NCBI GenBank assembly: GCA_016713325.1
Contig: JADJPJ010000018.1
Span: 43,658-107,657, forward strand
Reading direction: 5' to 3'
Source: Candidatus Flexifilum affinis
GTDB lineage: Bacteria > Chloroflexota > Anaerolineae > Aggregatilineales > Phototrophicaceae
DNA length: 64,000 bases
Made by a program: the position numbers and the translations under genes. This document shows, piece after piece, positions 55,696 to 64,000 of the stretch. The notes beneath the pieces were generated by a model. That model made no database searches. It was not told the origin of the DNA and saw only the letters and a program-made list of their open reading frames with translations. Position 1 is the stretch's first letter. Every line of letters starts with the position of its first letter.

Positions 55696-56719
55696 ATGAG
55701 GTCTGTCATTTTGGCCAGTCCAGGTCATCTGGAGTCGGCAGATATCTCTCCGCCACCGCCACCCGGAAGAGACGAAGTTCAGGCTGCCGTATGCCGGGTG
55801 GGCATTTGCGGAACAGATCTCCATGCATTCAGAGGAACGCAGCCGTATTTCTCCTACCCTCGTATCCTGGGACATGAGTTGTCTCTCAGGATACTGGCGG
55901 TAGGTGAGACCTCGCATGAGCATGATTTTGTCGTCGGCGATTTGTGTTGTGTGCGCCCGTACCTGCACTGCGGTCAGTGCAGCTCGTGTCGCCGGGGTCT
56001 CGAAAACTGCTGTGAGAATTTGCAGGTCATGGGTGTTCATCGCGACGGAGGAATGCAGGAACTCATCAACTTGCCCATCCGACATCTCCACAAATCCAGT
56101 CTGCTTTCGCCCGAAGCCCTGGCACTGGTGGAGACGCTGAGCATCAGCCGGCATGGTGTTCAAAGGGCGCGCATTGAGCCCGGGAAGTTGTATTGGTTGT
56201 CGGCATGGGACCGATCGGGTTAGGCGCGGCGCTATTTGCCCACCTGGCCGGCGCACGGGTCCTCGCCATGGACATCAGCGGGGCTCGTTTGGCCTTTGCT
56301 GGCCATCAGCCTGGGATTGACTGCCGCATCGATGCGCGGCTCGATATCCTGGATCAGCTCAAGGCTGCATCCGGCGATCACCTGCCGACAGTCATTCTGG
56401 ACGCGACGGGAAACGCCGCCTCGATGATGAAATCCTTCGATTACGCCGCTTATGGCGCACGCATCGTTTTTCTTGGCCTGGTTCAGGGAGAAATTGCCTT
56501 CTCCAGTCCCAATTTCCATCGTAGGGAGCTTACGCTGCTGGCCAGTCGCAACGCCAGGGCGGACGATTTCACGCAAATCATTTCCTTGCTCGAACAGGGA
56601 AAGATGAGCGTGACTCACTGGATTACTCATGCCGTTTCAGGTCGCAAATGCTGGTCGAATTCCCATCATGGCTCAATGTCCAGAATGGTGTCATCAAAGC
56701 CATGCTGCATTTCGAGTGA
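55696..56719 (+). CDS. Zinc-dependent alcohol dehydrogenase, sugar-acid dehydrogenase-like (two frameshifts)
   Basis: A medium-chain dehydrogenase of about 341 residues after restoration. The catalytic zinc site is in VGICGTDLHAF and ILGHELS; the structural zinc cysteines are in HCGQCSSCRRGLENCCE; the NAD-binding motif is VVGMGPIGLGAALFA. One base appears missing near 56187 (AAGTTGTATTGG for AAGGTTGTATTGG) and another near 56635, after which the frame ends LNVQNGVIKAMLHFE at 56719. The sequence resembles RspB/galactonate dehydrogenases. Its promoter carries the same operator type as the transporter, which suggests sugar-acid oxidation. Confidence 0.85.
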
Positions 56720-56735
56720 GTCGATCGTCGACTCA

Positions 56736-57441
56736 TCAGGAGGACATTTGGGCGTGCAGAAATGCGCTTACCCGTTCCTCTACACCGCGGATGTGGTTCG
56801 CGAGGAGCTCCCTGGCGTTATCCATTGCGCCGATTTGCAGGGCATTCACAATTTGACGATGCTCCGCCGTCGAGTAGCTCCCTGTCAATCAGCCCGACAC
56901 CGGTGTAAAGACGGGACAAGTGCAGATGGACGTGAAGGTCTTCCCATGCTTTCAGTAGAAAACTATTCCCAGACATGCTGACAAGCGTGCGATGGAAACT
57001 GTGATCAATCAGGAGATAGTCCTTAAAGTCACTGTAAACTGTGCCGTCGCTGACCTCGTCCAGTTGGCAGACAAGGTTTTCTAGCTCGTCGACCAGAGGA
57101 TTCGGCAGTTCGGCGAGACTGAGCGCATGAGTTTCCAGAACATACCGTAAGTCGAACAACTGATGCAGTTCGGTGACGGTGAGTAGGGGAGCGACGACAA
57201 ACCCATAGTTCGTCTTCTGTTGCACAAGGCGCTCGCCGTTGGTGCGCATCAATGCTTCTCGTACGGGTGTGTTGCTCATCTCAAGCTGTTTTGCCAACCC
57301 GTCAATGCTCAGTTGAGCGCCAGGCTCGAAGTCCTGATTGACGATTGCCGCGACGAGGGCGTTATAGGCGATGTCTGCAAGGGATTGATGCTCACGGCGA
57401 GTGAGCGCAGTGTAGTTTTGCCTGGTATGTTGATCGGTCAT
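56736..57441 (-). CDS. GntR-family regulator, FadR subfamily (one frameshift)
   Basis: A regulator of about 235 residues. The winged helix spans SLADIAYNALVAAIVNQDF to MSNTPVREALMR; the FCD ligand domain has LFDLRYVLETHALSLAEL and the metal-binding histidines in LLIDHSFHRTLVSMSGN. Near 56878 the frame shifts; continuation gives YSTAEHRQIVNALQIGAMD and ends FLHAQMSS at 56736, completing the last FCD helices. The ATG at 57441 is the first good start. It is divergent from the transporter and convergent with the dehydrogenase, the usual place for a local repressor. Confidence 0.88.
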
Positions 57442-57542
57442 GACACCGTATTCCTGCGAGCATAGCGTCCCGACAGTCTTGTGACGCAAACCACAAGTAA
57501 GTAGACCACAGCGCTGATTCGTTCACAAGGCGATCGATTTCA

Positions 57543-57593
57543 TTGACATGACTCCCAATATATGATAGCGTTCGTGTATCATGCATGATGCAC
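57543..57593 (+). promoter_or_regulatory. Promoter and GntR-type operator of the MalEFG-type operon
   Basis: TTGACA (57543-57548) and TAGCGT (57566-57571) are 17 bases apart, with the imperfect 20-bp palindrome GTGTATCATGCATGATGCAC (57574-57593) immediately downstream. Its core ATCATGCATGAT is perfect and shares GTGYATCATGCA with the operator at 55654. Confidence 0.72.
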
Positions 57594-57630
57594 TATATAC
57601 CACTTTCGTTCATCTATGAGGGGGGAAACC

Positions 57631-59124
57631 ATGTATCGCCTCAGGCTTCTTCGTCTGTTGTTTGTTGTACTTGCATTGTTTGCCGTTAGCGCCAGCGTGT
57701 CTGCCCAGGGCAAACCGTTCGACGGCGTCACCGTGAACATTCTGAGCTTTGCAGGCCCGCAGGTGACTGAACCCTTGCTGCGGCGCGGCCCAGATTTCGA
57801 GGAACTGACTGGGGCAAACATCGAGGTCACGACGGTTCCTTTCGCAGAGCTGTACAACGCCATTCTCACCGACCAAACCACCGGCACGAACAGCTACGAC
57901 GCATTCGTCATGTCGCCCCAATGGAATGCGGACTTTGTTGCTGCAGGAGTCCTCGAGGATCTGACGGACAATGTCGCTGGGGATGCGGACATCATGTGGG
58001 ATGATATTGCCCTTTTCTTCCGTAATTACATCGCCACGTACAACGGCAGTATCTACGTGGTGCCGCTCGATGGTGACTTCCATATGATCTATTACCGAAC
58101 CGATCTCTTCGCAGATGCGGGCTTGGATGCACCGGCCACCTGGGAGGACTATCTTGCGGCGGCAGCGCAATTTCATGGGCAGGACCTCAACGGCGACGGC
58201 CAGGCCGACTACGGTTCCTGTATCCCCAAGGTTCGTCAGGGACAGAGCTTCTGGTGGATCGTCGACTTCGCCAGCGGACGCCTGCAGTCACAGGGGACAG
58301 GGCAAGGAGTATTCTTTGACCAGGACACGTTCAACCCCCTGTTTGGACCCAATCCCGCCTTCATCAGGGCGCTGGAGTTGTACAACGAGACGACGCAGTT
58401 CGGGCCGCCCGACGAACTGACGCTCGATCTGAACAGCACCCGTGACCTGTTCCTGACCGGTCGCTGCGCATTGTCGATTGACTGGGGCGACATTGGAGCG
58501 CTGGCCATCGATCCTGAACGCTCCACAATGCAGGATAAAGTGGGCGCGGCGATCATCCCCGGATCAACCGAAGTTCTGGATCGTGCAATTGGCGAGCTTG
58601 TTCCGTGTGATGAAACGACCTGTCCCTACGCCATTGACGGTGTGAACTACGCGCCATTCGCCGCGTTTGGCGGTTGGGGCGGCGCGGTAAGTGCGGCGGC
58701 GGAAGACCAGGTGAAAGATGCCGCATACGCTTTCTTCTCTTACCTCAACCAGCCGGCGCAGTCGAACGTTGACGTCACGATCGGCGCCAGCGGTTACAAC
58801 CCGTATCGTCTTTCGCAAACGACTGGCACTGAACCGTGGATCGCGGCGGGCTTCAGCGAGACGGCGGCGCAGAATTACCTGAGCGCGATTGAGGCCAGCC
58901 TGAGCAGCCCGGAACATGGTGCTCGATCTCAGTATCCCGGCGACCAACCGTTACCTTCAGGTCGTTCTGGATACCGTCGTCAGCCAGTATCTTGCGGGCG
59001 AATACGGGCCGAGGAAGCCGCACAGGCGATCTACGATCAGTGGAACGAGATCAGCGATGAAGTCGGACGCGACGCACAACACGCCGCGTACCTTGCGTCG
59101 CTCGGCAACTCGACATCAGAGTAG
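57631..59124 (+). CDS. Extracellular sugar-binding protein (family 1 SBP; local frame excursion)
   Basis: About 497 residues. A purine-rich GAGGGGGGAAACC precedes the ATG at 57631; an earlier in-frame start lacks this. The signal peptide (LLFVVLALFAVSASVSA) ends before QGKPF. Ligand-domain marks: SYDAFVMSPQWNADFVAAGV, DFHMIYYRTDLFADAGLDAP, GRCALSIDWGDIGALAID and YNPYRLSQTTG. Between about 58912 and 59010 the frame is displaced (MVLDLSIPATNRYLQVVLD continues the protein in another frame) and then returns, ending EEAAQAIYDQW and a short tail. It feeds the next two permeases. Confidence 0.88.
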   Translation: MYRLRLLRLLFVVLALFAVSASVSAQGKPFDGVTVNILSFAGPQVTEPLLRRGPDFEELTGANIEVTTVPFAELYNAILTDQTTGTNSYDAFVMSPQWNADFVAAGVLEDLTDNVAGDADIMWDDIALFFRNYIATYNGSIYVVPLDGDFHMIYYRTDLFADAGLDAPATWEDYLAAAAQFHGQDLNGDGQADYGSCIPKVRQGQSFWWIVDFASGRLQSQGTGQGVFFDQDTFNPLFGPNPAFIRALELYNETTQFGPPDELTLDLNSTRDLFLTGRCALSIDWGDIGALAIDPERSTMQDKVGAAIIPGSTEVLDRAIGELVPCDETTCPYAIDGVNYAPFAAFGGWGGAVSAAAEDQVKDAAYAFFSYLNQPAQSNVDVTIGASGYNPYRLSQTTGTEPWIAAGFSETAAQNYLSAIEASLSSPEHGARSQYPGDQPLPSGRSGYRRQPVSCGRIRAEEAAQAIYDQWNEISDEVGRDAQHAAYLASLGNSTSE

Positions 59125-59153
59125 TCGCCCCTGGCTTCATTTGTTGCATGGAC

Positions 59154-59179
59154 GGGCGGTTGCCTGAAATCAGCCGCCC
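59154..59179 (+). terminator. Hairpin between binding protein and MalF-type gene
   Basis: A 9-bp stem with one wobble (59154-59162 with 59171-59179) and an 8-base loop, 30 bases past the binding-protein stop. Confidence 0.5.
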
Positions 59180-59202
59180 ATAATGACCTGAGGTGTAAGT
59201 TG

Positions 59203-60361
59203 ATGACGCGGATTTCGACCCAGCGACGGACTCTTATGGAACGCCAACCCGCAGTCACCAAACGGATCCCTTCTTCGTTGCGTGAAGGCCCGGTTCGAAG
59301 TGTGCTTCTTCTGCCCGCCATCGGCATTATCCTTCTGCTGTCCATCTTTCCCTTGGTCGCCTCCCTCTTTCTGTCCGTCGCGCGTGTCAACTTTGCGCGC
59401 GGCGGCGTCGAAATTACTTTTGTCGGCTTCAGCAATTACCAGAAATTGCTTTTTGGCAGCCAGCAGCGCCACTTGCTTGGCAAGTTCGGCGAAGTGCCGT
59501 TTCTCGGTTGGGTGCTTATTTTCGCCGCCGCCGGGCTGTTGATCTACTGGTGGTATCGCTATCTGGTCGGGGGAAAGGCACGACTTCGTGGGAGCGTTCT
59601 GCGCCTCGTCGCGGTAGTCGTGACTACAGGTCTGGTCTGGCTCTGCGTCAGCACCCTCACCGGCGGCGGTCTGCCCGGAACGATGGTTGTCACGCTGATT
59701 TTCGTGATTGTCGGAGTCTTCTTCCAATACACCATCGGTCTGGCGCTGGCCATGCTGCTGGTCCAGAACCTGCCTGGCAAGCGCTTCTTCCGGATCGTCT
59801 TTCTTCTGCCGATGATGATCACCCCGGTGGGTATTGCGTTCCTCTTCAGGATGCTGACCGACACGCATGTCGGCCCACTTGCGCCGGCTCTGACGTCGTT
59901 GGGGTTAAGCAATGTATCGGCCTGGGTTGCCACGGCGGAAGGCGCCCGAACCGCCGTCCTGATCGGCGACATTTGGCAATGGACGCCATTCATGTTCATC
60001 ATCCTGCTGGCAGCGCTGGAGGGCACATCGAAGGATCAGCTTGAAGCGGCGTATGTCGATGGCGCGACGCGACTCCAGGTATTCCGATTTATCCTGCTGC
60101 CGCAAATCGCCCCGGTCAGCCTGACGCTGATCCTGATCCGTCTGATCGAGGCATTCAAGATCATCGACATTCCGCGAATACTGACCGGAGGTGGCCCCGG
60201 GACAGCGACCGAAACGCTCACCATGCATTCCTACCTTTGAGTGGCGGTCGCCCAATCTTGGCGGTTCAGCAGCCATCAGCTATTTGCTGCTGCTGCTGGT
60301 GACCTTTGTTGCCGTCATGTTCGTCAATGTCATTCGACAGCAGATAATCGAGAGACTCTAA
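59203..60361 (+). CDS. MalF-type sugar ABC permease with extra membrane insertion (one frameshift)
   Basis: About 385 residues. Between the first membrane segment (VLLLPAIGIILLLSIFPLV) and the conserved core, some 100 extra residues carry two additional hydrophobic segments (FLGWVLIFAAAGLLIYWWY and LRLVAVVVTTGLVWLCV). The core then follows with coupling loop DQLEAAYVDGATRLQVF. A base is missing near 60236, just before the stop of the shorter frame; the continuation EWRSPNLGGSAAISYLL and a last membrane helix end at 60361, where the TAA overlaps the next ATG. Confidence 0.88.
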
Positions 60362-61388
60362 TGAACTGGCTGTTTCGTTCACGCAGTCCCCTTCAGCTTT
60401 CCCCCGGCAGGGCGGTGGTATCGTACCTGATACTCGGTTTCTGGGCGCTGGTCGTGTTGTTTCCCATCTACTGGCTGTTTGCAACGTCGTTCAAGCTGCC
60501 TGTGGATGTCGCCTCTGGCCCGAAGTACATCCCTTTTGTCGATTTTCAGCCCTCGCTTCACGCCTGGCAGGAGATGCTGATTGACAACGGGACAGACTAC
60601 GTGCTACGCCCCTATGCGAACACGATCGTGACCGGGCTGATCAGCGCGTTGGCTGCGCTCACCCTTGGCTCCTGTGCCGCCTATGCCCTCACGCGGTTTG
60701 AATATCACCCGAAGCCTGGTCTGATCCTGACGTTTTGCCGGCTGCATTGCGCTGACGATTGTCCTGATTAGCCTTGGCGTGCCTTGGCAGTTGGCCCGTC
60801 GCCATCGGGCTGGCACTCTACGCGATTCTGGCACAGGGAATCGGACGGCGATTCAAGGGGACCATGGATAACAACGACATCGCTTTCTGGCTGATTTCGC
60901 AACGAATTCTGCCGCCGATTACCGTGATTATTCCGATCTATATTCTTTATCAAGGTCTAGGCATGCTTGATTCGCTGCCGGCGCTGGTCATCTCGTATTG
61001 CGCGGCAAACCTGCCGATTGTCGTCTGGTTCATGCGCGACTACTTTCAAACGATCCCGATCGAACTGGAAGGCGCATTCATCGATGGCGCCTCGCGCTAT
61101 GAGGTGCTGGCGCGAATCGTTCTGCCCCTTTCGGTTCCTGGGTTAATCGCGACGTTTCTGATTGTTCTGGTGTTTTGCTGGAACGGGTATGTCATGGCAC
61201 TGTTCCTCACCGGCGCAAATACCCAGACGATGCCCATTCTGGTGTCGGCTCAGAACGGTGTGCGGGGACCTCAATGGTGGAATTTGTCGGTGCTGGTGCT
61301 GCTGATGGTTATTCCCCTGCTGGCGATGGCCGTTGCGCTCGAGCGCTACATCGCCAAGGGATTGCTGGTTGGTGCGGTCAAGGGGTGA
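60361..61388 (+). CDS. MalG-type sugar ABC permease with extra segment (one frameshift)
   Basis: About 342 residues. First membrane segment LILGFWALVVLFPIYWLFA; coupling loop PIELEGAFIDGASRYEVLA; tail ERYIAKGLLVGAVKG. Between the first two conserved blocks it carries an added hydrophobic stretch (QLAVAIGLALYAILAQGI) and a charged loop (RRFKGTMDNNDIAFWLISQ) not found in E. coli MalG. The frame breaks near 60755 within this insertion. Its ATG overlaps the MalF-type stop. No ATPase gene follows. Confidence 0.88.
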
Positions 61389-61660
61389 GAGGTTTCGTGT
61401 GATCTCCAAGCCACGTGTTATATCGAGAAATTGTCTTTGTCCAATCAGTGGACGCCACTTGGGAGGGCTACAGGCCTTATTGATCGCGAGTGAGATGGGA
61501 ACGCAACGCATCAATTGTCAACTCATTCCGATTGCTGTGCCCTCCTGGTCGACGGCTGGCTCGCGTACCGCCAGTCAGCACGTGAGCTATAGCTGCTATA
61601 CGCTCTCGTTGAGTTGCTTCGTTCGTTCAGCCAACACAGTTTCGCGGCGCGCAGAGGTGC

Positions 61661-61708
61661 TTGACAACCCAGGGAGATTCCGATAACGTTATCAGAAATC
61701 GTTATCGG
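61661..61708 (+). promoter_or_regulatory. Promoter and LacI-type operator of the lacI gene at 61718
   Basis: TTGACA (61661-61666) and TAACGT (61684-61689) are 17 bases apart. The perfect palindrome GATAACGTTATC (61682-61693) covers the -10 box, and CCGATAACG (61680-61688) repeats inverted as CGTTATCGG (61700-61708). Strong candidate for autorepression. The rest of 61389-61660 shows nothing I can name. Confidence 0.72.
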
Positions 61709-61717
61709 AAAAAAGTT

Positions 61718-62771
61718 GTGACCAACAGAAATGCTAAGCTGCAACATAAAATCCGTAGCGTCACGATAGCAGACGTCGCCAAAGCCGCTGGAGTCTCTGT
61801 TCCAACGGTTTCCCGCATCCTCAACAACAAAGAGCATGTAGCGGACGGGACTGCGCGAACGAGTTCATGCAGCTATCCGAACACTGGGGTACACGCCACA
61901 TACCCAAGCCAGGCGTCTGCGGGGCGGTGCGAGCATGACGCTCGCGCTGCATCATCCTGTTGAATCCCTCACGAACTCAGCAGCGTCATCGAAACTCCAT
62001 ACATCACCGGTTCGGCTGCGGCAGCCAGTGAAAAGAGTATTTCCTGAACTACCTGGTGTCACCGCTCACCCCGGACTCTCTGCTCAAATGTACCGGAGCA
62101 ATCAGATTGACGCAATCATCCTGTTACAGGTACGAATGGATGACTGGCGTGTCAAACTTCTTCGCGAACACAACTATCCGTTTCTCATGATTGGTCGCTG
62201 CGCTTCCTGGAAGACACCAGCTATATCGACCTCGACTTCAAAGATGCAATGCTTCGCGCATTCGACTATTTGGTTAGGCTGGGACACCGGAATATCGGGT
62301 TTCTGACCTATCCCCATTCCTGGCGCAAAGTCGGATTAGGCCCTGCGGTTCGCTCACTCGAAGGGTATCGACACGCGCTTGACAAGCATGGCATGCGCAG
62401 GTGCGTCAGGAGATTGGAATGAACAGCGTCGAGGAAGGGTTTGAAGGCACCAATGATCTGCTTCGAGAAAACTCGGCAATCACGGCCATCATCACCGTGA
62501 GCCATCTGACGGCTGCCGGTAGCATCAAAGCTCTGGCGTTGCAGGGGCGAAGGGTCCTCAGGATTGTTCCGTGATGGCAATCGGTTTTGGCGGCAGTTTT
62601 GCCAACGTCGTCACGCCCTCGCTGACCACCCTGGAATGGTCGCCTTTTGAAATCAGCTACCAGGCGACTCTCATGATGACCGAGATGCTGGCCAATGCTC
62701 AACATCCTCGTCAGCAGATTTTGGTGCCGCCACAGCCTGTTGAACGGGAGAGCACGAAGGAGGTGAATTAG
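61718..62771 (+). CDS. LacI-family transcriptional regulator (several frameshifts)
   Basis: A GTG start at 61718 opens a standard LacI helix-turn-helix (VTIADVAKAAGVSVPTVSRI, LNNKEHV). The frame is lost near 61850, and ligand-domain pieces then appear in all three frames: MYRSNQIDAIILLQVRMDDW, LLREHNYPFLMIGR, AFDYLVRLGHRNIGFLTYP, LEGYRHALDKHGM, AIITVSHLTAAGSIKALALQ and TPSLTTLEWSPFEISYQ, ending at 62771. At least five breaks exist, so this is a pseudogene or a badly read gene. It precedes another sugar-binding protein, which it probably regulated. Confidence 0.75.
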
Positions 62772-62968
62772 CTCAGGTTCCAAGACCTGGTCTGTCTGGC
62801 AGATTACAACCAGTGCTTCTGGAGAAAGGTCGACGATGTCGTTAACCTGATGGTTTTTGTTTTGCCTGTTTCTTGTTCGCCATGGCGGGAAATTGAGCAT
62901 AGGGTTCCTGCCGCGGATCTGGTTTGACTATGGCTTCTCTTCTAGAAACCGTTGGAGGATTATTCATC

Positions 62969-64000
62969 ATGAAGAAGCTAACGTTCATCGTTGTCGCTCT
63001 ACTTGTGCTGCTCACGGCGGGCAGTTTGGCGGCGCAAGAACCGGTTACACTGACCATGGCAAGCCAGGGATGGGTGCCGGATGCCGAGATCGGGCTAGGT
63101 GCCCGGTTCGAGGAGGAGACGGGTATCCACGTCGACTACCAGATTGTCCCGTCTGACCAGTATTTCACCCTCCTGCAAGCCCGCCTGAACACGGGCGAAG
63201 CCACGGACATCTACGGCGGGCAAAGTGGCGTCACCGACCTGATCGTCAATTACAATGTCGAAGCCAATGCCGTAGATCTGTCCGGTGAAGCGTGGGTCGC
63301 GGATGGATCCCTGGTCCTTCCCAGGCAGCCGTCAACGGCAAAGTCTATGGGTTGACCCTCTGGGATGTTACCGGCACCACCTGGGTCGTCAACTACAACA
63401 AGACCATCTTCGAGGAAAACAACCTGAGTGTTCCGAGCACCTACGCAGAGTTCAAGTCGGTCTGCGAGACGCTCCTGGGCACCGACGTCATTCCAGTATT
63501 TGAGCCCGTTGCCTCTGGATGGCATCATGTGCTCTGGTTCCCGGAGCTGGGCCCCGCTACGAGGAAGCAACGCCCGGCCTGGCAGCAATGCTCAACGCCA
63601 ACGAAGCCACCTTTGCAGATGATCCCACGATGCTCGCTGTCGTCGAGCAGTTGAATGAACTGTATGAGATGGGCTGCTTCGGCGATAATGCTCTTGCCGA
63701 TACCACCGAATTTACGACGGAAGCGCTTGCCACTGGCCAATACGCGATGGCGTTGACCAACCTGACCGGTCCGCAGGCTGTCGTGCAAGACTATCCCGAA
63801 GTGAGCGCAGATTCCTTCGGCTTCTTCGTCATGCCCCTGGCAGACAATCAGAACCTGAACATCAATCCAGCGGGGCCGACCAAGTTCATCTATTCTGGCT
63901 CGGAACACATCGACGAGGCAAAGCTGTACTTCGACTTCCTGACGCGCCCAGAGAATTTGCAGTACCTCATCGACAACAACCCGGGCATGCGCACGCTCCC
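62969..64000 (+). CDS. Extracellular sugar-binding protein (family 1 SBP; partial, frameshifted)
   Basis: GGAGG lies 10 bases before the ATG at 62969. The signal peptide (IVVALLVLLTAGSLAA) ends before QEPVTL; the mature protein shows GWVPDAEIGLGARFEEETGI, ARLNTGEATDIYGGQSGV, LTLWDVTGTTWVVNYNKTI and SSGSEHIDEA-like sequence. Frame breaks occur near 63300 (WSFQAAVNGKVYG continues) and 63552 (GPRYEEATPGLAAMLNANEA continues). It runs off the window still open. The LacI gene upstream and the expected permeases downstream suggest another sugar-import operon. Confidence 0.87.

Noticed and set aside
1..64000. CRISPR arrays, rRNA genes, defence islands, toxin-antitoxin pairs.
   Set aside because: No regularly spaced repeats, no rRNA-like sequence and no recognisable Cas, restriction or toxin-antitoxin proteins were found.

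Overview
This is a high-GC bacterial window dense with ABC transporters, sugar-acid and carbohydrate enzymes and LacI/GntR regulators. The gene set points to an uncultured or poorly studied Chloroflexota (Anaerolineae-like) organism: Sec-exported solute-binding proteins ending their signal peptides in AQ-type sites, an ADP-forming acyl-CoA synthetase fused to a GNAT domain, a cyclic-2,3-diphosphoglycerate-synthetase-like GTPase, an F420-type LLM oxidoreductase, an MGH1/GH63-like glycosidase and BtpA-family and PfkB genes. The taxon is an inference from gene content; no rRNA or tRNA gene was seen.

Layout. 0-3.6 kb: tail of a glycosidase, then a sensor cluster (small putative ligand-binding protein, membrane histidine kinase, two stand-alone receivers). 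3.7-5.7 kb (minus): Ddn-like protein, an unusual HypB-like GTPase, a DinB-like protein. 5.9-12.6 kb: sugar-nucleotide epimerase, UroD-like protein, cPGS-like GTPase, acyl-CoA synthetase/GNAT. 12.8-21 kb (plus): amidase, serine hydrolase, then a Dpp-type SBP-permease-permease-amidohydrolase operon without ATPase genes. 21.2-26.9 kb: membrane protein, LLM oxidoreductase, acetyltransferase, MarR regulator and isocitrate/isopropylmalate-type dehydrogenase. 27-38.6 kb (plus): ECF sigma factor, membrane-anchored WD40 protein, GH63-like glycosidase, SDR, secreted protein, rsmG, multipass membrane protein and lipoprotein. 38.6-39.7 kb: an IS630-type insertion sequence.

40.1-54.8 kb is a block of minus-strand sugar-utilisation genes. 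It holds two complete operons: gntR-btpA-SBP-permease-permease-pfkB-amidohydrolase, and SDR-lacI-rbsA-rbsC-rbsC-rbsB-nitrilase. Each has a recognisable sigma70-type promoter overlapping or next to a perfect palindromic operator. Short directly repeated sequences lie on either side of this block. 55-61.4 kb: a zinc alcohol dehydrogenase, a FadR-type GntR regulator and a MalEFG-type transporter that appear to share one operator family, probably a sugar-acid regulon. 61.6-64 kb: a LacI regulator and the start of another solute-binding protein gene that runs off the window.

Reading frames are clean from 0 to 29 kb (one exception near 19.5 kb) and from 39.7 to 53 kb. From 29.1 to 39.2 kb and from 53 to 63.6 kb almost every gene has one or more 1-2 base frame breaks, although protein similarity continues across each break. 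I read this mainly as local sequence error, with true decay possible; affected genes are listed over their full reconstructed span. Solute-binding-protein genes are repeatedly followed by a strong hairpin before the next gene, which would favour high binding-protein mRNA over permease mRNA.
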